Positions 1 to 9,470 are shown, counted from the stretch's first letter. The stretch: 64,000 nt of DNA from CAYRDC01 sp964422925 (GCA_964422925.1 CAYRDC010000013.1:1-64000), one strand, 5' to 3'. Numbers and translations are program-made. Notes: a model not told the origin generated them from the sequence alone.

Positions 1-2
1 CG

Positions 3-1178
3 GACGATGAAAGCGAAATCATAGAAAAAATTGACATCGGGGGAATTGCCCTGATTCGCGCGGCTGCCAAAAATTACCAGGACACGCTGGTAATCTCGCA
101 CCGGGGCCAGTACCCGGATCTGCTGCGTCTGCTGGAAGAAGAGGATGGTTTCACCGGGCTGGAGCAGCGTAAAGCTTTCGCCCGCGATGCCTTTGGGGTC
201 AGTTCGCATTATGACACCGCTATCTTCCATTATTTCAACCGGGAAGACACCGCGCACGCCCTGAAGGTCAGCCTGCACGAGGCCCGGGAGCTGCGTTACG
301 GGGAGAACCCCCACCAGCAGGGGGTGTTTTTCGGGAACCTGGAAGAAGCTTTTGAGCAATTGCACGGCAAGGCCATCAGCTACAACAACCTGGTGGACAT
401 AGATGCCGCGGTACGGGTAATTGCTGAATTTGACCACCCGGCCGTAGCCATCCTGAAGCATACCAACGCCTGCGGGCTGGCCGAACGGGACAGTTTATCC
501 GAAGCCTGGGAAGCGGCCCTTGCCGGTGACCCGGTATCCGCTTTTGGCGGGATTATCATCGTGAACCGGCCAATGGATGAAGTCACCGCGGAAGGCATCA
601 ACAAGCTGTTCGTGGAAGTGGTGATCGCCCCGGATTTTGAACCGGAAGCCCTCAGCCTGCTCCGCGGGAAGAAAAACCGTATCCTGCTCCGCCAGAAGCA
701 GTTCACCTTCGGCACCAGCCAGTACCGCAGCCTGCTCAACGGGGCCGTGTGGCAGGAGCTTGACCTCAAAACCGAAACAGAAGCCGATTTCCAGGTAGTC
801 ACCCAGCGCATACCGGAAAAAGAAGAAATAACCGACCTGGTGTTCGGCAACAAAGCTGTCAAACACCTGAAATCCAATGCCATAGCCCTGGCAAAAGGGA
901 AACAGCTCATTGGCATAGGCACGGGTCAGACCAGCCGTGTGGACGCCCTGAAGCAGGCCATCGCCAAAGCCAGCCATTTCAAATTTGACCTGCGGGGTGC
1001 CATTATGGCTTCCGATGCTTTCTTCCCATTTCCGGATTGCGTGGAGATCGCGCATGAAGCCGGTATCCGGGCCGTGATCCAGCCCGGGGGCAGTATCCGC
1101 GACCAGGCTTCCATCGATTTCTGCAATGCCCATGAGATGGCCATGGTCTTTACCGGAACCCGCCACTTTAAACATTAG
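3..1178 (+). CDS. purH: purH, bifunctional AICAR formyltransferase/IMP cyclohydrolase (5' end outside window)
   Basis: Catalyses the last two steps of de novo IMP synthesis in the cytoplasm. The frame is open from base 3, so 391 residues are visible and roughly 115 N-terminal residues lie outside. The visible part begins near the end of the IMP cyclohydrolase (MGS-like) domain, with the IGGIALIRAAAKN stretch. It continues through the whole AICAR transformylase domain: RYGENPHQ, SYNNLVDIDAA, the catalytic KHTNACG, and a C-terminal segment with ASDAFFPFPD and IQPGGSIRDQ. The ATG at 324 is internal and should not be taken as the start. The gene lies 125 bp before mreB, an arrangement I recall as common in Bacteroidota. 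Identification is secure. Confidence 0.97.
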   Translation, partial: DDESEIIEKIDIGGIALIRAAAKNYQDTLVISHRGQYPDLLRLLEEEDGFTGLEQRKAFARDAFGVSSHYDTAIFHYFNREDTAHALKVSLHEARELRYGENPHQQGVFFGNLEEAFEQLHGKAISYNNLVDIDAAVRVIAEFDHPAVAILKHTNACGLAERDSLSEAWEAALAGDPVSAFGGIIIVNRPMDEVTAEGINKLFVEVVIAPDFEPEALSLLRGKKNRILLRQKQFTFGTSQYRSLLNGAVWQELDLKTETEADFQVVTQRIPEKEEITDLVFGNKAVKHLKSNAIALAKGKQLIGIGTGQTSRVDALKQAIAKASHFKFDLRGAIMASDAFFPFPDCVEIAHEAGIRAVIQPGGSIRDQASIDFCNAHEMAMVFTGTRHFKH

Positions 1179-1212
1179 GTAACCCGGGATCCCCTGATAG
1201 AAAGGTTATTCT

Positions 1213-1244
1213 TTTGATTTTCATCTGAATTTGGGCTAAATTTC
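1213..1244 (+). promoter_or_regulatory. Candidate Bacteroidota-type promoter for mreB operon
   Basis: TTTG at 1213-1216 is separated by 20 bp from TAAATTTC at 1237-1244, which has one mismatch to the -7 consensus TAnnTTTG. It lies about 60 bp before the mreB start in the purH-mreB gap. This is a motif match only. Confidence 0.4.
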
Positions 1245-1303
1245 CGTTCCCTTCCGGCAATCTTTTTATTTTTACACGCTTAAATCGGGAGGCTTCCGCA
1301 AGC

Positions 1304-2329
1304 ATGGGACTATTTAACTTTTTTACGCAGGAAATCGCCATTGACCTGGGCACTGCCAACACCCTGATCATTTACAACGACAAGGTGGTTGTGGATGAGC
1401 CCTCTATCGTAGCCATTGACCGCAGGACAGACAAGGTTATTGCCGTGGGCAGCCGGGCCATGCAGATGCATCAGAAAACACATGAAAACCTGAAAACCAT
1501 TCGTCCGCTGAAAGACGGTGTCATTGCGGATTTTCAGGCTGCTGAAGCCATGATCCGGGCCATGATCAAAATGATCAATCCCAAGGGAAAACTGTTCAAA
1601 CCGTCCCTGGTCATGGTGATCTGCATTCCTTCCGGGATTACGGAAGTGGAAAAACGGGCGGTCTATGATTCTGCCGAGCAGGCTGGCGCCCGCGAAAGGT
1701 ATTTGATCCATGAGCCCATGGCAGCCGCTATCGGCATTGGCATTGATGTGGAGGAGGCTATCGGGAATATGGTGATCGATATCGGTGGCGGCACTACGGA
1801 AATCGCGGTAATCGCCCTGTCGGGCATAGTATGCAACCAGAGTATCCGGGTAGCGGGGGATGAATTCAATTATGATATCATCAATTACATGAGGCGGCAG
1901 CATAACCTGCTGATTGGGGAGCGCACAGCCGAACAGATCAAGATCAATGTAGGTTCCGCGCTGACCGAACTGGATGAACCGATTGATGATTACATGGTCA
2001 ACGGGCGTGACCTGATGACCGGCATTCCCAAGCAGATCACAGTCAATTACGCGGAAATTGCCCATGCCCTGAATAAATCCATTACGAAGATTGAAGAAGC
2101 CGTACTGAAAGCGTTGGAGAGCACCCCTCCGGAACTGGCGGCAGATATTTATCAAACTGGTTTATACCTGACCGGTGGAGGAGCGTTGCTCCGCGGGCTG
2201 GACAAGCGGATTGCCCAGAAAACCAAATTGACCGTGCATATCGCGGACGATCCCTTGCGGGCTGTCGTGCGGGGAACGGGCATTGTATTGAAAGAACGGG
2301 CCAAGTATCAGAATATCCTGATGTCATAA
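1304..2329 (+). CDS. mreB: mreB, rod shape-determining actin homologue
   Basis: Bacterial actin that forms membrane-associated filaments and positions the cell-elongation machinery. At 341 aa the length is normal for the family. The ATP-binding phosphate-1 loop (DLGTANT, about residues 13-19) and phosphate-2 loop (DIGGGTTEIAV, about 160) are intact, as is the C-terminal TGGGALLRGLD adenosine motif. The short hydrophobic N-terminus (MGLFNFF) fits an amphipathic membrane anchor. It is the first gene of mreB-mreC-mreD-mrdA-rodA; mreC starts 34 bp downstream. Confidence 0.98.
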   Translation: MGLFNFFTQEIAIDLGTANTLIIYNDKVVVDEPSIVAIDRRTDKVIAVGSRAMQMHQKTHENLKTIRPLKDGVIADFQAAEAMIRAMIKMINPKGKLFKPSLVMVICIPSGITEVEKRAVYDSAEQAGARERYLIHEPMAAAIGIGIDVEEAIGNMVIDIGGGTTEIAVIALSGIVCNQSIRVAGDEFNYDIINYMRRQHNLLIGERTAEQIKINVGSALTELDEPIDDYMVNGRDLMTGIPKQITVNYAEIAHALNKSITKIEEAVLKALESTPPELAADIYQTGLYLTGGGALLRGLDKRIAQKTKLTVHIADDPLRAVVRGTGIVLKERAKYQNILMS

Positions 2330-2363
2330 ACCGTCCGGCTGGCGGTATAAACCATGCGCATGC

Positions 2364-3194
2364 ATGCGAAACCTGATCTTATTTTTGATCCGGAATTACG
2401 CGGTATTCCTGTTCCTGATACTGGAAGCCACCGGGTTTCTGCTAACCTATAATCAGAACCATTACCAGCGGGCTTTTTTTGTGCATTCCGCCAATTCCGT
2501 TGCCGGGGGCTTGTTCAACACCCTGGACCGAACGCGTGATTATTTTGCCCTCAGGCGCATCAACGACAGCCTGCTGGCTGAGAACGCCCGGCTGCACAAC
2601 CAGTTACCGGGAGCCCGGCAGGCCGATACGGGAAAAGTTTATGAAATTGCCGACACTTTGTTCCAGCAGGTCTACCGCTACATTCCCGCCCGGGTGATCA
2701 ATAACAGCACGACCCAGTACGATAATTACCTGACGCTGGACCGGGGCAGCAAGGATGGCATACGGCCCGGGATGGGCGTGGCGGGGCCGCAGGGCATAGT
2801 TGGAGTAGTGAAAAATGTCTCCTGGAATTTTTCCAATGCCGTTTCGGTGCTGCATCACCGTTTCCGCGCCAGGGCGCGGATCAGTCGCACCGGGACGACC
2901 GGTACCCTCACCTGGGAAGGGCCCGATGCCCGTTATGCCCAGCTGAATGAAATCGGCCGCTTCATACAACTGAAAACAGGAGATACCGTGGTCACTTCTT
3001 CCTACTCCACGGTTTTTCCGGAAAACCTGTTGATCGGGCAAATCGATTCTTTTTACCTGCCCGAAGGCAGTGACTTTTATAATGTACGGGTCCGGCTCAG
3101 CACCGATTTCAGCAGCCTGGAATATGTGTATGTGATCAATTACCTGTTTAAAACCGAACAGCAGGAGCTGGAGGAGGCCGGCAGAAATGAGTAG
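2364..3194 (+). CDS. mreC: mreC, rod shape-determining protein
   Basis: Membrane-anchored periplasmic protein linking MreB and MreD to PBP2 and RodA. At 276 aa it has one N-terminal transmembrane helix (about residues 11-28), a predicted coiled coil (about 60-85), and then the beta-rich MreC domain with the typical LTLDRGSKDGIRPGMGV stretch. Its stop overlaps the mreD start by 8 bp, so translation of the two is probably coupled. Start chosen at ATG 2364, which places the membrane helix at the N-terminus. Confidence 0.95.
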   Translation: MRNLILFLIRNYAVFLFLILEATGFLLTYNQNHYQRAFFVHSANSVAGGLFNTLDRTRDYFALRRINDSLLAENARLHNQLPGARQADTGKVYEIADTLFQQVYRYIPARVINNSTTQYDNYLTLDRGSKDGIRPGMGVAGPQGIVGVVKNVSWNFSNAVSVLHHRFRARARISRTGTTGTLTWEGPDARYAQLNEIGRFIQLKTGDTVVTSSYSTVFPENLLIGQIDSFYLPEGSDFYNVRVRLSTDFSSLEYVYVINYLFKTEQQELEEAGRNE

Positions 3195-3714
3195 GAACCC
3201 ATTAAACCATATCGTCCGCTGGGTGGTGCTGCTGCTGGTGCAGGCTCTCTTTGCCAATCATATCGCTCTGGATGGCTATGCCACGCCACAGGTATACATC
3301 CTGTTCATCCTTATGTTGCCGCTGGATGCCCCGGCCTGGGTGGTGCTGATCTCCTCTTTTCTCCTGGGCCTGGGAGTGGATATGTTCAGCAACACAGGAG
3401 GCATGCATGCCATGGCAGCCACATTGATTGCTTTTCTGCGGCCTTATATCGTGGCCCTCATTGCCCCGGCTGAAGGATATGAACCGGAAGACGAACCCAA
3501 AATTCAGAGCCTGGGATTCAGATGGTTTGCCCTGTACGCGGCCCTCGGGACCATAGTGCATCACCTTTTGTTTTTCACCCTGGAGATCATGAGTTTTGCC
3601 CATCCGTCCTATCTGTTCAGCCGCATGGGTTGGTCGGCATTGTTTACCTGGGTCCTGCTGATCCTGATCCAATTGTTGTTTTCCCCGGTACGGGTTAAAA
3701 AAGGCTATGGATGA
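3187..3714 (+). CDS. mreD: mreD, rod shape-determining membrane protein
   Basis: Small integral membrane protein of the elongasome, 175 aa with about five hydrophobic segments. The sequence itself is poorly conserved, as is usual for MreD. The call rests on hydropathy, on the FLLGLGVDMFSNTGGMHAMA segment typical of Bacteroidota MreD, and on position between mreC (8-bp overlap) and the PBP2 gene (4-bp ATGA overlap). Confidence 0.9.
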   Translation: MSRNPLNHIVRWVVLLLVQALFANHIALDGYATPQVYILFILMLPLDAPAWVVLISSFLLGLGVDMFSNTGGMHAMAATLIAFLRPYIVALIAPAEGYEPEDEPKIQSLGFRWFALYAALGTIVHHLLFFTLEIMSFAHPSYLFSRMGWSALFTWVLLILIQLLFSPVRVKKGYG

Positions 3715-5552
3715 ACGACCGGGACGACAGCAGGCGTTGGGTGATTACCTTGCTCGTATCAGGCTTGAGCCTGCTGCTGTTGTTCCGGTTGTTTTACCTG
3801 CAGGTGCTGGATCCATCTTACCGGCATAAGGCCAGTGATATCGGCCGGGAGACCATTTACCCCGCCCGGGGGCTGATGTACGACCGGAACGGGGAATTGA
3901 TGGTCAGCAATGAGCCCGCCTACGACATCCTGGTGATCCGTTCAGAGATCCGTAACCTGGACACAGCCCGCCTGGCAGTCTTGCTGGACTTGCCGGATTC
4001 CCTGATCCGGGCACGCTTTCATGAGCTGGAAGCCAACCGGCTCGGGTATTATTCGCCCTGGAAACCGGCCCTGCTGGTCAGCCACCTGCGGCCGGAACAG
4101 GTAGCTGCTTTCCAGGAAAAACTGTTTGCCTTCCCGGGGTTTTACATCCGCACCCGGTCGGCCCGGTATTATCCTTTTGCGGTGGCAGCCCATGTCCTGG
4201 GCGATATCGGGGAAGTAAATGACGCGGAAATCCGGCAGCACACGGAGGTGTACGAACCGGGCGATTTGATCGGGAAAAGCGGCCTGGAACGCTATTATGA
4301 AAGCCGCTTGCGAGGGCAGAAAGGAGTCCACTACTACCTGAAAGACAAAATGGGCCGCCCGTTGGGCGAGTTTGAAAACGGCCAGTTCGATACCATGGCA
4401 GTCCGGGGACAGGACCTTACCACCACGCTGGATATCCGTTTGCAGGCTTACGGGGAATGGCTTATGGAAGGCAAGCGGGGCAGCATTGTGGCCATTGACC
4501 CGTCCACTGGCGGCATCCTGGCCCTGGTCAGCAGCCCGGGCTACGACCCGAACCTGCTGGTCGGAAGACAGCGCGGGGAACAATATTCTGCTTTGCTGCG
4601 GGATTCTGTCAATAAGCCGCTCATTAACCGTCCCCTGTCCGCCCAGTACCCGCCCGGATCCACTTTCAAGCCCCTTATGGCCTTGATCGCCCTGCAGGAA
4701 GGCACACTGCGCACCAACACCGGTTTTCCCTGCCATGGCGGATTTACCATTTCCGGCCTGCATGTCGGCTGCCATAACCACCCGGCCATCCATAACCTGA
4801 CAGAAGCCATTCAACATTCCTGCAATGCCTATTTCTGCAATGCCTTTGCCCACCTGATCGAATCGGGCCAATACCGCGATGAAAAGGAAGCGCTGGCGAC
4901 ATGGGCCCGGTATCTGAATGGCTTTGGTTTGGGCCGGCTTACGGGAGTGGACCTGCCTTCTGAAGGCAAGGGATTCGTTCCCGGGCCGGAGTATTACGAC
5001 AAGCTGTACCAGGGATACCGCTGGCGGGCTTCCACCATTATTTCGGCCGGCATCGGGCAGGGAGAGCTCCTGGTGACTCCGCTACAGCTGGCCAACGCCT
5101 ATGCCATCATTGCCAACGGAGGGTGGTTTTATCCGCCTCACCTGGCCATGTCGTTCAACGGGGATACCACCGGACTGGGCAAATATTATCACCGGCAAAA
5201 CAGTGGCATTGACCCGGAATATTTTGATGCCATTCTGGACGGTTTGCAGGAGGCTGTGGACCATGGTACCGCCCGCCTGGCCAGGGTAGACAGTGTCACT
5301 GTATGCGGCAAAACGGGCACCGCCCAGAACCCGCATGGGAAGGATCATTCCATTTTCGCGGCTTTCGCGCCCCGGGAAAACCCGAAAATCGCCATTGCCG
5401 TGGTGGTTGAAAATGCCGGATTCGGGGGAACCTGGGCCGCGCCCATTGCCGGGCTGATGATTGAAAAATACCTGAAAGGATATATCCCCAGGCAAAAAAA
5501 ATGGCTGGAAAATTATGTACGGCAAAAGATAATTAACTATGCAGCGGAGTGA
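3711..5552 (+). CDS. mrdA: mrdA, penicillin-binding protein 2 (elongation transpeptidase)
   Basis: Class B PBP that cross-links peptidoglycan during side-wall growth. At 613 aa it has one N-terminal transmembrane helix (about residues 11-30), a dimerisation domain, and the transpeptidase domain with all three active-site motifs: STFK with the acylated Ser near residue 316, SCN, and KTGTAQ. It overlaps mreD by 4 bp and rodA by 14 bp, which fits the known functional pairing of PBP2 with the RodA polymerase. Confidence 0.97.
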   Translation: MNDRDDSRRWVITLLVSGLSLLLLFRLFYLQVLDPSYRHKASDIGRETIYPARGLMYDRNGELMVSNEPAYDILVIRSEIRNLDTARLAVLLDLPDSLIRARFHELEANRLGYYSPWKPALLVSHLRPEQVAAFQEKLFAFPGFYIRTRSARYYPFAVAAHVLGDIGEVNDAEIRQHTEVYEPGDLIGKSGLERYYESRLRGQKGVHYYLKDKMGRPLGEFENGQFDTMAVRGQDLTTTLDIRLQAYGEWLMEGKRGSIVAIDPSTGGILALVSSPGYDPNLLVGRQRGEQYSALLRDSVNKPLINRPLSAQYPPGSTFKPLMALIALQEGTLRTNTGFPCHGGFTISGLHVGCHNHPAIHNLTEAIQHSCNAYFCNAFAHLIESGQYRDEKEALATWARYLNGFGLGRLTGVDLPSEGKGFVPGPEYYDKLYQGYRWRASTIISAGIGQGELLVTPLQLANAYAIIANGGWFYPPHLAMSFNGDTTGLGKYYHRQNSGIDPEYFDAILDGLQEAVDHGTARLARVDSVTVCGKTGTAQNPHGKDHSIFAAFAPRENPKIAIAVVVENAGFGGTWAAPIAGLMIEKYLKGYIPRQKKWLENYVRQKIINYAAE

Positions 5553-6813
5553 AAATATCGGCAGCTGGATCGACTGGTGGAGCCTGATCCTGTATGAGGC
5601 TCTGCTGGCTATGGGCTGGGCCATGGTGTATGCCGTGGAATATCGCGGGGAAAATTCGGTTTTATTCGATCTGAGCACACAATACGGAAAGCAATTGCTT
5701 TGGATTGCCATTTCCCTGGCGACCGGGCTGGCTATTCTGATCATCGATCATAAATTTTACATCACTTTTTCGTGGTTCCTGTACATTTTGGCCATTGCGG
5801 CCCTGGTGGGGGTATTGGTACTGGCTCCGGAAGTGAAAGGGGCCCGTTCGTGGTTCAGCATAGGGGCCTTCAAGCTGCAGCCTTCCGAACTGGCCAAATT
5901 TGCCACAGCCCTGGCCCTGGCCCGTTACCTGACCGGGCTGAATGTATCCTTGCGCAAGGGACGGCACCGTATCGCAGCGCTTGGGATTATCCTGCTCCCG
6001 GCCGGGTTGATCCTGTTGCAGCCTGACCCGGGTTCCGCGCTGGTCTTTCTGGGGCTTACGCTCGCTTTGTACCGGGAAGGATTTCCTGCCTGGCCCATGT
6101 GGCTGATCCTGGCGCTGGGTTTTTTGTTCCTGGCCACTATCCTCTGGGGTTCCCTGCCGGTGCTGGCCGGGTTGGCGGTGATCTGGCTGCTGGCTTCCCT
6201 GCTTTCACTCAGGCGCAAGCGGCAGGCAAGGAGCCGGCTGTTTTCCCTGCTGCTGGGGTTTGTTTTGCTGGGCGGATTTGTGCAGGTGGCCGTGCCTTTC
6301 ACTTTTAACCATATCCTGAAAGAGCACCACCGCAACCGGATTAACGTGATACTGGGCAAGGAAACCACCCGCGGGGCGGATTATAACGTGATGCAATCCA
6401 AAATCGCCATCAGCAGCGGAGGCCTGTCAGGGAAAGGGTATCTGCAGGGCACCATTACGAAAGGAGAATTTGTACCGGAGCAAAGCACGGATTTTATATT
6501 CAGCACCGTGGGGGAAGAGTTCGGGTTTTTGGGTTCCCTGCTGGTCATCGGGCTGTTTACGGCTTTCCTCCTGCGGCTGATTGCCCTGGCCGAACGGCAG
6601 CGCTCCCGGTTCAGCCGCATATACGGATACGCGGTGGTCAGTATTTTCCTGGTTCATGTTATCATAAACATTGCCATGGCTACCGGGGTTTTCCCGGTGG
6701 TAGGCATTCCCCTGCCCTTTTTCAGCTATGGCGGATCGGCTTTGCTGGGTTTCAGCATATTGTTTTTCATCATGCTGAAACTGGATGCCACGCGGAAGCT
6801 TATTTTCCGGTAA
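5539..6813 (+). CDS. rodA: rodA (mrdB), SEDS-family peptidoglycan polymerase
   Basis: SEDS glycosyltransferase that polymerises lipid II for the elongasome. At 424 aa it is polytopic, with about ten membrane segments. Family motifs are visible: LQPSELAKFA, LLQPDPGSALVF (containing the family's essential Asp), STDFIFSTVGEEFGF, and the C-terminal GIPLPFFSYGGSALL. The start at 5539 lies inside the PBP2 gene. This is the last gene of the mre operon; aspS starts 62 bp later with its own candidate promoter. Confidence 0.97.
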   Translation: MQRSENIGSWIDWWSLILYEALLAMGWAMVYAVEYRGENSVLFDLSTQYGKQLLWIAISLATGLAILIIDHKFYITFSWFLYILAIAALVGVLVLAPEVKGARSWFSIGAFKLQPSELAKFATALALARYLTGLNVSLRKGRHRIAALGIILLPAGLILLQPDPGSALVFLGLTLALYREGFPAWPMWLILALGFLFLATILWGSLPVLAGLAVIWLLASLLSLRRKRQARSRLFSLLLGFVLLGGFVQVAVPFTFNHILKEHHRNRINVILGKETTRGADYNVMQSKIAISSGGLSGKGYLQGTITKGEFVPEQSTDFIFSTVGEEFGFLGSLLVIGLFTAFLLRLIALAERQRSRFSRIYGYAVVSIFLVHVIINIAMATGVFPVVGIPLPFFSYGGSALLGFSILFFIMLKLDATRKLIFR

Positions 6814-6846
6814 ATAAACCCGCGGAGCCAACTGCCTTTCAATTCG

Positions 6847-6854
6847 TAATTTTG
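6847..6854 (+). promoter_or_regulatory. Perfect -7 element (TAnnTTTG) upstream of aspS
   Basis: TAATTTTG lies 21 bp before the aspS ATG and matches the Bacteroidota -7 consensus exactly. No convincing TTTG -33 element is seen 19-20 bp upstream, so the promoter may be weak or the match fortuitous. Confidence 0.4.
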
Positions 6855-6875
6855 GCACTTTAAACACAGCGATAC

Positions 6876-8630
6876 ATGATGCGGACACATACCTGCGGTG
6901 AGCTCAGGCTGGAAGATTGCGGAAAGGAAGTCATTCTGTGCGGATGGGTTCAGAAAAGCCGGGACCTGGGCGGAATGACATTTGTCGACCTGCGCGACCG
7001 GTACGGGATTACGCAAGCCGTTTTCAGCATGGATGATGACCCGGCCCTGTGCGACAGGGCCCGCAGGCTCGGACGGGAATTCGTGGTCCGCGTCCACGGT
7101 ACGGTGCGAGAAAGAAGCAATAAAAACCCGCAGCTGCCCACCGGTGACATTGAGCTGAAAGCCCGGCAACTGGAAGTGCTGAACAAAAGCAAAGTACCTC
7201 CTTTTACGATCGAAAAAGAAACCGATGGAGGCGATGATCTGCGGATGCAATACCGGTACCTGGACCTGCGCAGGCCGGATTTGCGGACCAACATGGAGCT
7301 GCGCCACCGGATGGCACGGGCCACACGGGCTTACCTGGATAAACAGGGTTTCCTGGAAATTGAAACGCCTTTCCTGATTAAAACCACCCCCGAAGGGGCC
7401 CGGGATTTTATTGTCCCTTCCCGGCTCAACCCCGGAAAATTCTACGCCCTGCCCCAGTCACCCCAGACTTTCAAGCAATTGCTCATGGTGGCGGGATTTG
7501 ACCGATATTTCCAGCTGGTGAAATGTTTCCGCGATGAAGACCTGAGGGCCGACCGGCAGCCGGAATTCACCCAGATCGACTGTGAAATGTCGTTCGTTGA
7601 CCGGGAAGATGTACTGGAGACCTTTGAAGGGCTGATGCGCCATTTATTCCGGGAAATCAGGGGTATCGACCCGGGGCCTTTCCCCAGGATGAGCTATGCC
7701 GAAGCCTTGGAAACCTACGGCACCGACAAGCCGGACCTCCGGTTCGGCATGCCCATTTGCGATATCAGCTCTCTGGCGCGGGGACACGGGTTCGGGGTAT
7801 TCGACCAGGCGGGCCTTGTGGCCTGCATCACGGTGCCCGGGGCAGCCGGTTATTCGCGCAAGCAGCTGGATGTCCTGACGGACTTTGTAAAGAAACCGCA
7901 GGTAGGCGCCAAAGGGCTGGTTTACGTGAAATGGCTGGAAGACGGGCAGTTCAAGTCATCGGTTGATAAGTTTTTTGATCCCGGCCAGTTGCAGGGCTGG
8001 GCAGACAAGGCCGGAGCCTCCCCGGGCGACCTGCTGTTGATTATGGCCGGGGATCCGGAGGAAACCAGGCGCCACCTGGGCATCCTGCGCCTCGAAATGG
8101 CCGAACGGCTGGGGCTGCGAAAAGAGGATGTCTTCAAGCCTTTGTGGGTGGTTGATTTCCCCTTGCTGGAATGGGATGAAGAGGAAAACCGGTTCACTGC
8201 GCTGCACCACCCGTTCACTTCTCCCCGGGCCGACCAGCTTGGCCTGCTCGAATCCGATCCCGGGGCGGTGCTGGCCAATGCCTACGATATGGTCATCAAT
8301 GGCGTGGAAGTGGGTGGCGGCTCCATCCGTATCCACGACCGCAAGCTGCAGGAAAAAGTGTTTGAACTGCTCGGGTTCAGCCGTGAGGAAGCCCGGGAGA
8401 AATTCGGGTTCCTGATGGGCGCTTTTGAATACGGGGCTCCGCCACACGGGGGCATTGCCTTCGGGTTTGACCGCCTGTGCGCCCTGTTTGCCGGCCAGGA
8501 ATCCATCCGGGATTTTATTGCTTTTCCGAAAAACAATGCCGGCAGGGATGTTATGCTGGACGCTCCTTCGGAAGCTGACCAGCAGCAACTGAACGAACTT
8601 TACCTGGATATACGGCCATTGCCTGAATAG
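6876..8630 (+). CDS. aspS: aspS, aspartyl-tRNA synthetase
   Basis: Class IIb aminoacyl-tRNA synthetase charging tRNA-Asp. At 584 aa this is the long bacterial type. An N-terminal OB-fold anticodon-binding domain is followed by the catalytic core with motif 2 (FRDEDLRADRQPEFTQ) and motif 3 (GIAFGFDRLCALF). The bacterial GAD insertion domain sits between them (about residues 290-415). Two adjacent ATG codons begin the protein; the first (6876) is used here. Whether it charges only Asp or also Asn cannot be settled from this window. Confidence 0.98.
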   Translation: MMRTHTCGELRLEDCGKEVILCGWVQKSRDLGGMTFVDLRDRYGITQAVFSMDDDPALCDRARRLGREFVVRVHGTVRERSNKNPQLPTGDIELKARQLEVLNKSKVPPFTIEKETDGGDDLRMQYRYLDLRRPDLRTNMELRHRMARATRAYLDKQGFLEIETPFLIKTTPEGARDFIVPSRLNPGKFYALPQSPQTFKQLLMVAGFDRYFQLVKCFRDEDLRADRQPEFTQIDCEMSFVDREDVLETFEGLMRHLFREIRGIDPGPFPRMSYAEALETYGTDKPDLRFGMPICDISSLARGHGFGVFDQAGLVACITVPGAAGYSRKQLDVLTDFVKKPQVGAKGLVYVKWLEDGQFKSSVDKFFDPGQLQGWADKAGASPGDLLLIMAGDPEETRRHLGILRLEMAERLGLRKEDVFKPLWVVDFPLLEWDEEENRFTALHHPFTSPRADQLGLLESDPGAVLANAYDMVINGVEVGGGSIRIHDRKLQEKVFELLGFSREEAREKFGFLMGAFEYGAPPHGGIAFGFDRLCALFAGQESIRDFIAFPKNNAGRDVMLDAPSEADQQQLNELYLDIRPLPE

Positions 8631-8767
8631 GGGGAATACAGAGGTGCGACCCTTTTTTTTGCTTTTAGTGATTAGCTATTGGGAATGAGCAACAGCGACC
8701 GGAGTATTTCCTGCCAAAAATGAAAGACTAAAGGCCAAAAACTCACTCTTCAGGGCTATCGGATGTG

Positions 8768-8800
8768 CGACCCCTTCGGGGTCGTGTTGTTTTTGTTTTG
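8768..8800 (+). terminator. Hairpin followed by T-rich tract, terminator-like, downstream of aspS
   Basis: Arms CGACCCC (8768-8774) and GGGGTCG (8778-8784) form a perfect 7-bp stem followed by a T-rich run. It is 138 bp after the aspS stop. It could be the aspS terminator or one more member of the palindrome family of this gap. Confidence 0.4.
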
Positions 8801-8903
8801 ATTTGACTATAAAGGTTCGATGCCTCCGGCATCGGCCGGCATGCTGTTATTACTCCGTTGGCGCGCATTTAGCGACAGCGTAATGCCTGTCAGCCTCAGG
8901 CTG

Positions 8904-8924
8904 GCCTGCCTGCCGCAGGCAGGC
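8904..8924. repeat. Near-perfect palindrome, 10-bp arms
   Basis: Arms GCCTGCCTGC (8904-8913) and GCAGGCAGGC (8915-8924) flank a single base. The palindrome abuts the first copy of the 29-bp direct repeat. Confidence 0.75.
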
Positions 8925-8953
8925 GCTTGCAGCGGGGACAGGCAGCATGATGA
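8925..8953. repeat. 29-bp direct repeat, copy 1
   Basis: Runs from GCTTGCAGCGGGG to GCATGATGA. It matches 9416-9444 with two mismatches over 29 bases. Confidence 0.8.
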
Positions 8954-9415
8954 AGAGAAAATAGCATGGGCGTGCAACCGCTTACCATTAGGGATAAGAT
9001 AATCTCCCCCTCTTTGCGCGAAGCGGTGAGAGGGGGGCAGGGGGTCAAACCCACTGCCGCGCACTCCGCCCCAGGTTTAACGCTTTTTGTCCACCCCCTA
9101 CACCCCCGCCTCCGTCCCGCCAAGGCGGGACTTTGGCGGGCAAGCCCGCCAGCGGGGGACATCCTTTAGGCATCCTCCAGGACAAAAGGCGGGCGTTGTG
9201 CGCAAGCCCGTACCGGTTGATAAGGCGTTGATACCAAAGCACAGATTACTCCTCCCCTCCACCGGAGGGGGGACGCGGCCTCCGCGCGGTGCGGGGGTGA
9301 GTGTCAACTGTCTTCGCAAATGCTGCGGCAGGCAAAGGTAGCGACTGAAGAATCTCATCCCGGGTTATAACCACATCCTGTGCGGTCATTTCAGAGATAC
9401 TGAATCAAGTTCCCC

Positions 9416-9444
9416 GCTTGCAGCGGGGGCAGGCAGCATGACGA
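9416..9444. repeat. 29-bp direct repeat, copy 2
   Basis: Second copy of the element at 8925-8953 (27 of 29 identical). It is 27 bp beyond the uvrA stop. Its CCCCGC/GCGGGG arms (9412-9417/9423-9428) could fold on the minus strand, but no U-tract follows. Confidence 0.8.
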
Positions 9445-9470
9445 TTATGTAAATAGCAGGGAATTACGGC

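Larger units (their letters stand above)
8631..9470. other. 840-bp non-coding island of stacked palindromes between aspS and uvrA
   Basis: No credible gene is present; the short open frames here look artefactual. The stretch is packed with GC-rich inverted repeats: arms at 8818-8824/8828-8834, 8904-8913/8915-8924, 9006-9013/9029-9036, 9114-9121/9124-9131, 9135-9141/9144-9150 and 9254-9260/9264-9270. It also carries an imperfect 29-bp direct repeat (8925-8953 and 9416-9444). A truncated GTGCGACCC copy at 8645-8653 echoes the start of the hairpin at 8765. The composition resembles intergenic repeat families dispersed in Bacteroidota genomes. Neither inverted termini nor a transposase is visible. 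Confidence 0.8.

Noticed and set aside
495..1175. 226-codon minus-strand frame across purH
   Set aside because: Antisense shadow of a strongly conserved enzyme gene.
8807..9358. Several overlapping short open frames between aspS and uvrA
   Set aside because: They are created by GC-rich palindromes; translations are Pro/Ala/Arg-rich with no motifs and lie on both strands at once.
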